The notes under the pieces are model-generated. The model had not been told where the DNA came from. It saw nothing but the letters and a program-made list of their open reading frames with translations, and made no database searches. The position numbers and the translations under genes were made by a program. A stretch of DNA of 5,442 nt, taken from Pseudolysobacter sp. (GTDB lineage: Bacteria > Pseudomonadota > Gammaproteobacteria > Xanthomonadales > Rhodanobacteraceae). Location of the stretch: NCBI GenBank assembly GCA_025351985.1, contig JANXUW010000077.1, positions 1-5,442 of the forward strand, written 5' to 3'. This document shows positions 1 through 5,442 of this stretch, piece by piece (position 1 is the stretch's first letter; each line of letters begins with the position of its first letter).

Positions 1-1
1 T

Positions 2-190
2 AACAGCATTACATTCTTTGCTTACATTGCAAAAATGGAAATCCCAAATCAGGTCATTCCTTTGCGTCTGACGGAGTTTCAAGTCATTCCCAAGCCCTGG
101 GAAAGCACAGTCCAGTTCTCAGTCTCTCCCAACACAACGGCATTAACATTCTTCGTACAAGACCTCATGCGCCGCGCGAGTTCCTGGTAA
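2..190 (+). CDS. Partial unidentified ORF on low-GC left-edge DNA (C-terminal part or chimeric)
   Basis: I do not recognise this with confidence. The frame is open from the window start to a TAA at 188-190 and gives 62 residues with no start codon required, so the N-terminus would lie outside the window. The residues alternate hydrophobic and polar as in beta strands (for example ITFFAYIAKMEIP, then QFSVSPNTTALTFFVQD), with a Q-V-I-P motif repeated ten residues apart (17-20 and 27-30). This looks more like real protein than a random frame. Base composition to about 165 is about 44% GC, well below the neighbouring genes. From about residue 56 the frame runs antisense into the beta-lactamase remnant, so the last residues (MRRASSW) are probably read-through and not native. 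Inference: it is a fragment of a foreign gene joined to the beta-lactamase locus by insertion, rearrangement or misassembly. The strand pattern loosely recalls viral jelly-roll capsid proteins, but this is only an impression. Confidence 0.3.
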   Translation, partial: NSITFFAYIAKMEIPNQVIPLRLTEFQVIPKPWESTVQFSVSPNTTALTFFVQDLMRRASSW

Positions 191-543
191 TACCAGACCA
201 CCGAATATTGCATGCCACTGGCGAGATCGTGATCGCGATTCCAGTCCGGCATATCACGCTGTTTGCCATCCCAGTGAAAGGTTTCGTGTTCGTCGCGGAT
301 CACACCGGTTTCGAGCGCGGTCATCGCATTGAAGATCTTGAAGGTCGACGCCGGCAGATACGGTTTTTGTGCGCGTGGCGGATCATGCGCAAGACACGTA
401 TTGGCTTGGGGATCGAACACCACAATGGTGCCGGCAAGGTGCATCTCGCCGAACAGACTCGTCAGTCGCGGGTCTTCGTGGCATATCGGCATGGCGTTGG
501 CGGCCATCGACAAAAACAGCAACACGGTGACGCAAAAACGCAT
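79..543 (-). pseudogene. Truncated class D (OXA-type) beta-lactamase, 5' half only
   Basis: An intact homologue would be a periplasmic serine beta-lactamase that acylates and hydrolyses penicillin-type substrates using a carbamylated lysine. I start it at the ATG at 541-543 because GGAG (550-553) lies six bases upstream; an in-frame TTG at 553-555 overlaps that site. Residues 1-17 form a signal peptide (hydrophobic core VLLFLSMA, probable cleavage after ANA). The class D motif P-A-S-T-F-K follows, with nucleophile Ser66 and Lys69, then S-V-V-W at 114-117 in the context YSVVWYYQELARRM. Family resemblance stops at residue 126 (about base 166). The last 28 residues to the TGA at 79-81 resemble nothing in the family. 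Class D enzymes are usually about 250-280 residues; this frame has 154 and lacks the Y-G-N and K-T-G motifs, so the product should be inactive. The break coincides with a drop in GC content. A contig-edge chimera is the main alternative to a true pseudogene. Confidence 0.8.
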
Positions 544-688
544 GGCTTTCTCCAATCATCGGGACTCGCATATTCATCGACCCTGACGACCTTTCCGTGA
601 ATCAAATATGGCCGAATGCGGGCAAGCCGATGGTTGCATGCGTTACCATGTACGTCTTCTCTGGTCGCACCCGAGCCGCACGCCGTCG
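544..688. other. Divergent intergenic spacer between beta-lactamase and soeA
   Basis: This 145-base stretch separates the minus-strand beta-lactamase start from my chosen start of the molybdoenzyme gene. It must hold promoters for both directions if both are transcribed from here, but I find no convincing -35/-10 pair on either strand. The catalytic-subunit frame is open back to an ATG at 608, so 608-688 could be coding. The divergent start also leaves room for a shared operator, but no clear inverted repeat is visible. Confidence 0.4.
550..553 (-). promoter_or_regulatory. Ribosome binding site of the beta-lactamase gene
   Basis: On the minus strand GGAG stands six bases before the ATG at 541-543. 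It decides the start in favour of this ATG over the upstream in-frame TTG, which overlaps the site, and shows that the 5' end of the gene is intact although its 3' half is gone. Confidence 0.6.
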
Positions 689-3499
689 ATGCCGCACGCT
701 GATCTCAAACTCGATACACCGGTCGGCGACACGATCAAGACCACGACGTGTTACATGTGCGCGTGCCGCTGCGGCATCAAAGTGCATATCAAGGATGGCC
801 GCATTCGTTACATCGAAGGCAATCGCGCGCACCCGGTCAACAAGGGTGTGCTGTGCGCGAAAGGTTCGGCCGGCATCATGCAGCATTATTCGCCAGCCCG
901 GTTGCGTGCGCCGCTCAAGCGTATCGGCAAACGCGGTGATGGCGAGTTCGAGGAAATCTCGTGGGAGGAAGCGCTCGGCATCGCCACCGGCTGGCTCGGC
1001 GACATCCGCAAAACCGATCCCGACAAGCTCGCATTTTTTACCGGCCGCGATCAGTCGCAAGCCTTGACCGGCTGGTGGGCGCAGGCGTTCGGCACGGTCA
1101 ATTACGCGGCGCATGGTGGCTTCTGTTCAGTCAACATGGCGGCCGGCGGCCTGTACAGCATCGGCGGCAGTTTCTGGGAATTCGGCGACCCGGATTGGGA
1201 ACACAGCAAATACCTGCTGATGTTCGGCGTCGCCGAGGATCACGATTCCAACCCGATCAAGACCGGCCTCGGCAAACTCAAGACGCGCGGCGCGAAATTT
1301 GTCGCGATCAATCCGGTCAAGACCGGCTACGCTGCGATCGCCGACGAATGGATCGGCATCCGCCCCGGCACCGATGGTTTGTTCGTCGGCGCGTTGATCC
1401 ACGAATTGCTGCGCAATGACTGGGTCGATTTCGATTATCTGGTGCGTTACGCGAATGCGCACTGGCTGGTGATCACGGCGCCCGGCGCGGCGGACGACGG
1501 CATGTTCGTGCGCGATGGCGAAGGTCGGCCGCTGTGTTTTGATCGCGCCGCTAAACACACAACCCATGCTTCGGCCGGCGGCATCCAGCCCGCGATCGTC
1601 GGTGAATTTATTTTGGCCGATGGCCGCCGTGCCGTACCCGCCTTCCAATTGCTCGCGACACGTTTCCTCGACGCCGAATATTCGCCGGCCGCCGTCGCCG
1701 AACGCTGCGGCATCAGTGCTGAAACGATCAAGCGCATCGCCGCTGAAATCGCCGATGTCGCGTTCAACCAAGCGATCCGTTTACCGGTGCGCTGGACCGA
1801 CAGCAGCGGTATCGAGCACGAAGAAATGCTCGGACGCCCGGTGTCGTTTCACGCCATGCGCGGCATCGCCGCGCACAGCAACGGCTTTCATACCTGTCGC
1901 ATGCTGCACACCTTGCAACTGCTGCTCGGTGCGATCGATACGCCGGGCAGTTTTCGTTATCAGCCGCCATTCCCGAAACCGATTCCGCCGGCGAATCGTC
2001 CGGGCCGCACGCGTCGCGACAACGGCGCGCTCGATGCCGCACCGCTCGGATTTGTGCACGGCCCGGAAGATCTCTTGGTCGATGCGAACGGCAAACCGCG
2101 CCGGCTCGACAAGGCGTTCTCGTGGGAATTTCCACTCGCCGCGCACGGCATGTTGCAGTCGGTGATTCGCAATGCGTGGGCCGGTGATCCGTATCCGATC
2201 GATACGCTGTTTTTGTTCATGGCCAACATGAGCTGGAACTCGGCGATGAATACCACCGAGACAATGCACATGCTCACCGACCAGCATGCGAACGGCGATT
2301 ACAAGATTCCGCACATCATCTATTCGGACGCCTATACGTCCGAAATGGTCGCCTACGCCGACTTGATTTTGCCGGACACGACCTATCTCGAACGCCACGA
2401 TTGCATCTCGCTGCTGGATCGCCCGATCTCGGATGCTGATGGCGCGGCGGACTCGATCCGCCAGCCGGTGTTCGCGCCGGATCGCGACGTGCGGCCGTTC
2501 CAGGATGTGCTGCTCGATCTCGGCGCACGCCTGCAATTGCCGGGTTTGGTCGATGATTTCGGCGCGGCGAAATACCCCGGCGGTTTTCCCGAATACATGG
2601 TCAAGCATGAACGCGCGCCGGGCATCGGCCTGCTCGCGGGTTGGCGCGGCATCGCCGCGGACAAGCGCGGCATCGGCGAGCCGAATCCCGAGCAACTCAA
2701 GCGCTATATCGACAACGGCTGTTTCTGGCATCACGAAATTCCGGCGTCGGCGCGTTATTACAAGATGGCCAATCGCGATTATCTGGCCTGGTCGAAAGGC
2801 CTCGGATTTATCGGTTCGCCCGATCCGGTCGTGCTGCAGTTGTATTCCGAGACCCTGCAGAAATTTCGCCTCGCCGCACTCGGTCACGGCAAGCAACAAC
2901 CGCCGGAAAAAGATCGCGCACGGGTTGCGCGCTATTTCGATCCGCTGCCGTTCTGGTACGAACCGTTCGAATGGAGCGGCATCGACCAGAAGAAATTTCC
3001 GTTGTCGGCGCTGACGCAGCGGCCGATGTTCATGTATCACAGCTGGGGTTCGCAAAATGCGTGGCTGCGCCAGATCGCGACGCGCAACTGGCTGCATCTG
3101 CATCCGACGACAGCGGCATTGCATGGCATCGTCGACGAGGATTGGCTGATCGTCGAATCGCACCACGGCCGCATCGAAGTGCAAGCGAAACTGCATGCCG
3201 GCGTCGAGCCGAATACGGTGTGGACGTGGAACGCCATCGGCAAACGCCGCGGCGCGTGGAAACTCAGCGACGATGCGCCGGAACATGCGCCGGGTTTCCT
3301 GCTCAATCATGTGATTTCGGATGTGTTGCCCGATCTCACGTATGCGAATGCCGACCCGATTACCGGACAGGCGGCGTGGTTCGACCTGCGTGTGCGCATC
3401 GAGAAAGCGCCGACCCACGACAACGCGGCGCAGACGATAAAAACCTCGATCAACAGCAGCATGAACTCGATCGAAAATTCCACGAGCGCAACACCATGA
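689..3499 (+). CDS. soeA: Molybdopterin oxidoreductase catalytic subunit, probable sulfite dehydrogenase SoeA
   Basis: Probable catalytic subunit of a membrane-bound sulfite:quinone oxidoreductase (sulfite to sulfate) of the DMSO-reductase superfamily. Starting at the ATG at 689 gives 936 residues. The [4Fe-4S] motif is Cys21-x2-Cys24-x3-Cys28-x27-Cys56, with an extra Cys26 and Lys58 just after the last ligand. The body binds the bis-MGD cofactor; Cys146 in GGFCSVNM is the likely molybdenum ligand, and the conserved G-I-R-P-G-T-D-G stretch lies at 223-230. The dinucleotide-binding C-terminal domain spans about 777-905 (from PMFMYHSWGSQNAW). Residues 908-936 are a Ser/Asn/Thr-rich tail outside the domain. 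There is no Tat signal, so it should act in the cytoplasm, as known for SoeA. The frame is open to an ATG at 608 (963 residues); neither start has a good Shine-Dalgarno, and 689 places the cluster motif near the N-terminus as usual in the family. Its stop overlaps the next start by 4 bases. Molybdoenzyme: near certain. Sulfite as substrate: inferred from overall resemblance and subunit architecture; polysulfide, thiosulfate or formate enzymes are alternatives. Confidence 0.85.
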   Translation: MPHADLKLDTPVGDTIKTTTCYMCACRCGIKVHIKDGRIRYIEGNRAHPVNKGVLCAKGSAGIMQHYSPARLRAPLKRIGKRGDGEFEEISWEEALGIATGWLGDIRKTDPDKLAFFTGRDQSQALTGWWAQAFGTVNYAAHGGFCSVNMAAGGLYSIGGSFWEFGDPDWEHSKYLLMFGVAEDHDSNPIKTGLGKLKTRGAKFVAINPVKTGYAAIADEWIGIRPGTDGLFVGALIHELLRNDWVDFDYLVRYANAHWLVITAPGAADDGMFVRDGEGRPLCFDRAAKHTTHASAGGIQPAIVGEFILADGRRAVPAFQLLATRFLDAEYSPAAVAERCGISAETIKRIAAEIADVAFNQAIRLPVRWTDSSGIEHEEMLGRPVSFHAMRGIAAHSNGFHTCRMLHTLQLLLGAIDTPGSFRYQPPFPKPIPPANRPGRTRRDNGALDAAPLGFVHGPEDLLVDANGKPRRLDKAFSWEFPLAAHGMLQSVIRNAWAGDPYPIDTLFLFMANMSWNSAMNTTETMHMLTDQHANGDYKIPHIIYSDAYTSEMVAYADLILPDTTYLERHDCISLLDRPISDADGAADSIRQPVFAPDRDVRPFQDVLLDLGARLQLPGLVDDFGAAKYPGGFPEYMVKHERAPGIGLLAGWRGIAADKRGIGEPNPEQLKRYIDNGCFWHHEIPASARYYKMANRDYLAWSKGLGFIGSPDPVVLQLYSETLQKFRLAALGHGKQQPPEKDRARVARYFDPLPFWYEPFEWSGIDQKKFPLSALTQRPMFMYHSWGSQNAWLRQIATRNWLHLHPTTAALHGIVDEDWLIVESHHGRIEVQAKLHAGVEPNTVWTWNAIGKRRGAWKLSDDAPEHAPGFLLNHVISDVLPDLTYANADPITGQAAWFDLRVRIEKAPTHDNAAQTIKTSINSSMNSIENSTSATP

Positions 3500-4248
3500 C
3501 CTGTTTGCCGCAAGCAAAATCCGGCGCGAAAAAGCTCGGCCTCGTGATCGACCTCGACATCTGCGTCGGCTGTCACGCCTGCGCGGTGGCATGCAAGGAA
3601 TGGAACGATGGCGGCGACTTCGGCCCGCTGCCCGACGAGAACAAACAGCAACGCGAACCGTTCGGGGTCTGGTTCAATCGAGTGCATACCTACGACGTGG
3701 AAAACGCCGCGACCAAACAGCAGATGACGGTGCATTTCCCGCGCTCGTGCCTGCATTGCGAAACGCCGGATTGCGTCACCGTGTGCCCGACCGGTGCGAG
3801 TTACAAACGCGCCGAAGACGGCATCGTGCTGATCGACGAGGACAAATGCATCGGCTGCAAGCTGTGCTCGTGGGCGTGTCCGTATGGCGCGCGCGAATAC
3901 AGCGAAGTGCGCGGCGTGATGCAGAAATGCACGCTGTGCGTGGATCGCATCTACAACGAAACCCTGGCCGTGGAAGAGCGCCAGCCGGCCTGTGTACTCG
4001 CGTGTCCAACGCATGCACGACACTTCGGCGATCTCGGCGATGCAGATTCCGCGGTGTCGCAACTGGTCGCCGCCCGCGAAGGTTATGCACTCATGCCGGA
4101 GCTCGGTTATCAGCCGGTGAATCGTTATCTGCCGCCACGCCCGCGGCGTGACCAGCGCAACGCAGTTGCCAAAGCGCAGGAAGAAAAAATCGACCTCGAT
4201 CAGTTGCCGCCGCTGCTGCGCTGGGTCGACAAATTGTTGTCGCGCTGA
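3496..4248 (+). CDS. soeB: Four-cluster [4Fe-4S] electron-transfer subunit, probable SoeB
   Basis: A DmsB/NrfC/PsrB-type ferredoxin subunit of 250 residues that should relay electrons between the molybdenum subunit and the membrane anchor. Sixteen cysteines form four complete clusters: Cys23/26/29/33 (DICVGCHACAVACKEWN), Cys85/88/93/97, Cys118/121/124/128 (KCIGCKLCSWACPYGA) and Cys145/148/166/170. No ligand is replaced by Trp or Asp, so four [4Fe-4S] centres are expected and not a [3Fe-4S] one; Cys3 is extra. No signal peptide is present, matching a cytoplasmic partner. The ATG at 3496 overlaps the stop of the upstream gene as ATGA and has no strong Shine-Dalgarno, so translational coupling is likely. 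The open frame extends far upstream inside the catalytic gene, but that part is out-of-frame shadow; the protein resembles the family only from this ATG. The C-terminus (about 205-250) is Pro/Arg-rich then acidic and ends LRWVDKLLSR. The family is certain; the Soe name follows from the operon. Confidence 0.87.
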   Translation: MTCLPQAKSGAKKLGLVIDLDICVGCHACAVACKEWNDGGDFGPLPDENKQQREPFGVWFNRVHTYDVENAATKQQMTVHFPRSCLHCETPDCVTVCPTGASYKRAEDGIVLIDEDKCIGCKLCSWACPYGAREYSEVRGVMQKCTLCVDRIYNETLAVEERQPACVLACPTHARHFGDLGDADSAVSQLVAAREGYALMPELGYQPVNRYLPPRPRRDQRNAVAKAQEEKIDLDQLPPLLRWVDKLLSR

Positions 4249-4254
4249 TCCGAT

Positions 4255-5202
4255 ATGCATCCCGCCCTCTCGGTCATTTTTTTCACCACCGCTTCCGGCG
4301 CAGGTTACGGTTTGCTGTTCCTGCTGGCTTCGTCATGCGCGATCAATCCGGCGTCAATTTCGCTGTACGAAATTCTGACGATGCTCGCGCTCGGCCTGCT
4401 GTTCAGCAGTGCCGGATTGCTGTCGTCGATGTCGCATCTGGGCCGCCCCGAACGCGCTTGGCGCGCGTTCTCGCAGTGGCGGAGCTCGTGGCTGTCGCGC
4501 GAAGGCGTGATCGCCAGTTTCAGCTACTTGCCGGCGCTGTTGCTCGGCGTGTTGATGTGGCGCAATGACGTATGGATCGCCATGCGACTTTGCGCGATCC
4601 TGCTCGCCGCATGCGCGATCGCCACAGTGTTGTGCACCGCGCGCATCTACTCGTCGCTGAAGACGATCCACGCTTGGCACAATGTTTACGTATTGCCCGC
4701 CTACCTGCTTTTTGCGCTGCTCAGCGGAGCGATCTGGAATATCGCCGTTCGTGGCTGGTTCAGTTCCGTATGTTCCGTCGAGGCGCTGATCGCGACGATG
4801 CTGTTGTTGCTGCTGAGCGTGATATTGAAGCTGAGATATTGGCGTTTTATCGATACGACGCGCAGCGCCAGCACGGCGGAAACGGCGACCGGTCTGGGCC
4901 GGTTCGGCCAGGTCAGCAGCTTCGAGCGCCCGCATACCGAACAGAATTATCTGCTCAAGGAAATGGGTTTTGTGCTCGCGCGCAAACACGCGCAGCGCCT
5001 GCGCCGTCTGGTCTTGCTGCTGTTTGCCGCGACCTTCATCGTGCTGGGCATGTTGCTGCTGATATCCACCAGCCTGCTCTCGGCCGTGCTGGCAACACTG
5101 GCCGCGATCACCGTTTCGATCGGCCTGCTGGTCGAACGCTGGCTGTTTTTTGCCGAGGCCAAACACCTCGTGACGCTGTATTACGACACACGTCAACGCT
5201 GA
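4255..5202 (+). CDS. soeC: DmsC-family membrane anchor subunit, probable SoeC
   Basis: Integral inner-membrane subunit that anchors the complex and should pass electrons to ubiquinone. The 315 residues show eight hydrophobic helices at about 5-26, 39-58, 84-102, 106-127, 145-165, 174-193, 251-270 and 274-296, the usual DmsC topology and length. The N-terminus HPALSVIFFTTASGAGYG and the loop SHLGRPERAWRAFSQW, then SWLSREG (59-84), match the pattern I know for DmsC-type anchors. A polar loop (about 196-248), rich in charged residues, separates helices 6 and 7. No heme-binding histidine pair is evident. The ATG lies six bases after the SoeB stop, with no clear Shine-Dalgarno, so coupled translation is likely. 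A DmsC-type anchor, together with a Tat-less catalytic subunit, favours SoeABC over true DMSO reductase, whose catalytic subunit carries a Tat signal. The family call is strong; the physiological direction (quinone reduction) is inferred. Confidence 0.85.
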   Translation: MHPALSVIFFTTASGAGYGLLFLLASSCAINPASISLYEILTMLALGLLFSSAGLLSSMSHLGRPERAWRAFSQWRSSWLSREGVIASFSYLPALLLGVLMWRNDVWIAMRLCAILLAACAIATVLCTARIYSSLKTIHAWHNVYVLPAYLLFALLSGAIWNIAVRGWFSSVCSVEALIATMLLLLLSVILKLRYWRFIDTTRSASTAETATGLGRFGQVSSFERPHTEQNYLLKEMGFVLARKHAQRLRRLVLLLFAATFIVLGMLLLISTSLLSAVLATLAAITVSIGLLVERWLFFAEAKHLVTLYYDTRQR

Positions 5203-5269
5203 CCTCAGCCCGCTAGACCGCGTTTCTCCGCGCGCCGCGCGCGACCCATGTTCAGCCTAGGTTTGCCGT

Positions 5270-5289
5270 CGGCGGCTAGCATGCCGCCG
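5270..5289. repeat. Inverted repeat / hairpin with TAGCAT loop
   Basis: CGGCGGC (5270-5276) pairs perfectly with GCCGCCG (5283-5289) across the six-base loop TAGCAT. No T-tract follows, so it is a poor intrinsic terminator. The loop could instead be a -10 element sitting in an operator-like palindrome ahead of the signal-peptide gene. The function is not decided by the sequence. Confidence 0.4.
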
Positions 5290-5309
5290 CGTCGTCTCGA
5301 TCCGACGCG
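5288..5309. repeat. Second GC-rich hairpin, overlapping the first by two bases
   Basis: CGCGTCG (5288-5294) is perfectly complementary to CGACGCG (5303-5309), with an eight-base loop. It shares bases 5288-5289 with the preceding hairpin, so the two full stems cannot form together. It ends 12 bases before the ribosome binding site of the last gene and would lie in its 5' leader if transcription starts upstream. Only the sequence ATTTC follows, too short for a T-tract. Confidence 0.35.
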
Positions 5310-5321
5310 ATTTCAAATCCT

Positions 5322-5325
5322 GGAG
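5322..5325 (+). promoter_or_regulatory. Ribosome binding site of the last gene
   Basis: GGAG, followed by an A-rich spacer of six bases, precedes the ATG at 5332. It is the clearest Shine-Dalgarno on the plus strand of this window and fixes the start of the partial gene. It contrasts with the soe genes, which have none. Confidence 0.7.
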
Positions 5326-5331
5326 AAAAAA

Positions 5332-5442
5332 ATGAAAAATACACTTTTGGCATCTGCCTTGTTACTGGCACTTCCGTTGAGCGCATTCGCCGACGATACG
5401 ACCCCCAAGGGCGATTGGTCCGGCACCGGCGAAGCCGGTTTG
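5332..5442 (+). CDS. Exported protein, N-terminal fragment (probable DUF481 family), cut by window end
   Basis: Only 37 residues are visible before the window ends. They start MKNTLLASALLLALPLSAFA, a typical Sec signal peptide with a short basic N-region, a hydrophobic core and probable cleavage after A-F-A. The mature protein begins DDTTPKGDWSGTGEAGL. The W-x-G-x-G-E-x-G-L pattern at the start of the mature part recalls DUF481 proteins (YdiY-like outer-membrane beta-barrels), where it is followed by a G-N-S or G-N-T motif that would lie just beyond this window. The start is supported by GGAG at 5322-5325. It is separated from the soe operon by 129 bases and has its own ribosome binding site, so it is probably an independent gene with no role in sulfite oxidation. 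Export is confident; the family name is tentative. Confidence 0.65.
   Translation, partial: MKNTLLASALLLALPLSAFADDTTPKGDWSGTGEAGL

Larger units (their letters stand above)
5203..5331. other. Intergenic spacer after the soe operon
   Basis: These 129 bases between the anchor gene and the last gene hold no plausible ORF. They contain a GC-rich alternating run (about 5229-5243, cgcgcgccgcgcgcg-like) and two adjacent hairpins at 5270-5309. I see no stem followed by a T-run, so there is no canonical intrinsic terminator for the operon. A promoter for the downstream gene is expected here; the TAGCAT at 5277-5282 is a possible -10 but has no good -35 at the normal distance. Confidence 0.5.

Noticed and set aside
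1..90. Possible tandem repeat from recurring cattc-type words (GTCATTCC at 53-60 and 83-90)
   Set aside because: Only one exact 8-base pair recurs, 30 bases apart and in the same reading frame, so it is better explained as the repeated Q-V-I-P residues of the plus-strand frame than as a DNA repeat or CRISPR-like array.
208..600. Plus-strand open frames of 130 and 85 codons opposite the beta-lactamase
   Set aside because: They are antisense to the signal peptide and S-T-F-K region of a recognised gene and show no motif of their own.
2641..3495. Upstream in-frame extension of soeB (285 codons) suggesting a fusion protein
   Set aside because: The stretch overlaps the catalytic gene in another frame, is Arg/Ala-rich and featureless. 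Ferredoxin similarity begins only after the ATG at 3496, which forms the typical ATGA overlap.
1781..3592. A 603-codon open frame on the minus strand opposite the catalytic subunit gene
   Set aside because: Its translation is Arg-rich with no recognisable domain or start signal, and it is exactly antisense to a gene with clear family motifs. Long antisense frames are expected with GC-rich codon use.
3307..4260. A 317-codon minus-strand open frame across soeB
   Set aside because: It lies opposite the four cysteine clusters of SoeB, which prove the plus strand codes; the antisense translation has no family features.
4354..5196. A 280-codon minus-strand frame rich in Gln opposite soeC
   Set aside because: The Gln/Arg-rich composition is the antisense image of Leu/Ala-rich membrane helices; there is no independent support.
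5229..5243. Alternating CG run after soeC as an intrinsic terminator
   Set aside because: It can pair with itself in several short registers but has no defined loop and no downstream T-run.

Overview
The window looks like chromosomal DNA from a high-GC proteobacterium. Most of it uses GC-rich third codon positions, the genes are tightly packed, and the families present (class D beta-lactamase, Soe-type sulfite dehydrogenase, a probable DUF481 envelope protein) fit a gammaproteobacterium, perhaps of the Xanthomonadales/Rhodanobacteraceae kind. That placement is an impression from codon style and gene content, not a computed result.

Layout. Bases 1 to about 165 are compositionally foreign (about 44% GC by hand count) and carry an open plus-strand frame whose 62 residues look like a real beta-rich protein of unknown origin. 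At about position 165 this abuts the 5' half of a minus-strand class D (OXA-type) beta-lactamase. That gene keeps its signal peptide, the S-T-F-K active-site motif and the S-V-V motif, then loses all resemblance to the family, so it is a broken gene or the edge of a chimeric contig. A 145-bp divergent spacer follows.

Bases 689-5202 hold a three-gene plus-strand operon for a complex iron-sulfur molybdoenzyme: a 936-residue molybdopterin catalytic subunit, a 250-residue four-cluster ferredoxin-like subunit, and a 315-residue, eight-helix DmsC-type membrane anchor. The first two genes overlap by 4 bases (ATGA) and the third starts 6 bases after the second. The absence of a Tat signal, the CxxCxCRC-type iron-sulfur motif, the subunit sizes and the DmsC-type anchor best match SoeABC, the cytoplasm-facing sulfite dehydrogenase. 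In that model SoeA oxidises sulfite to sulfate at a molybdenum bis-MGD centre, SoeB carries the electrons through its clusters, and SoeC hands them to the quinone pool in the inner membrane.

A 129-bp spacer with two adjacent GC-rich hairpins separates the operon from a final gene that is cut by the window end. It has a good ribosome binding site and a clear signal peptide, and is probably a DUF481-type outer-membrane protein.

The core of the window is a recognisable respiratory/detoxification operon. The least explained part is the left edge.
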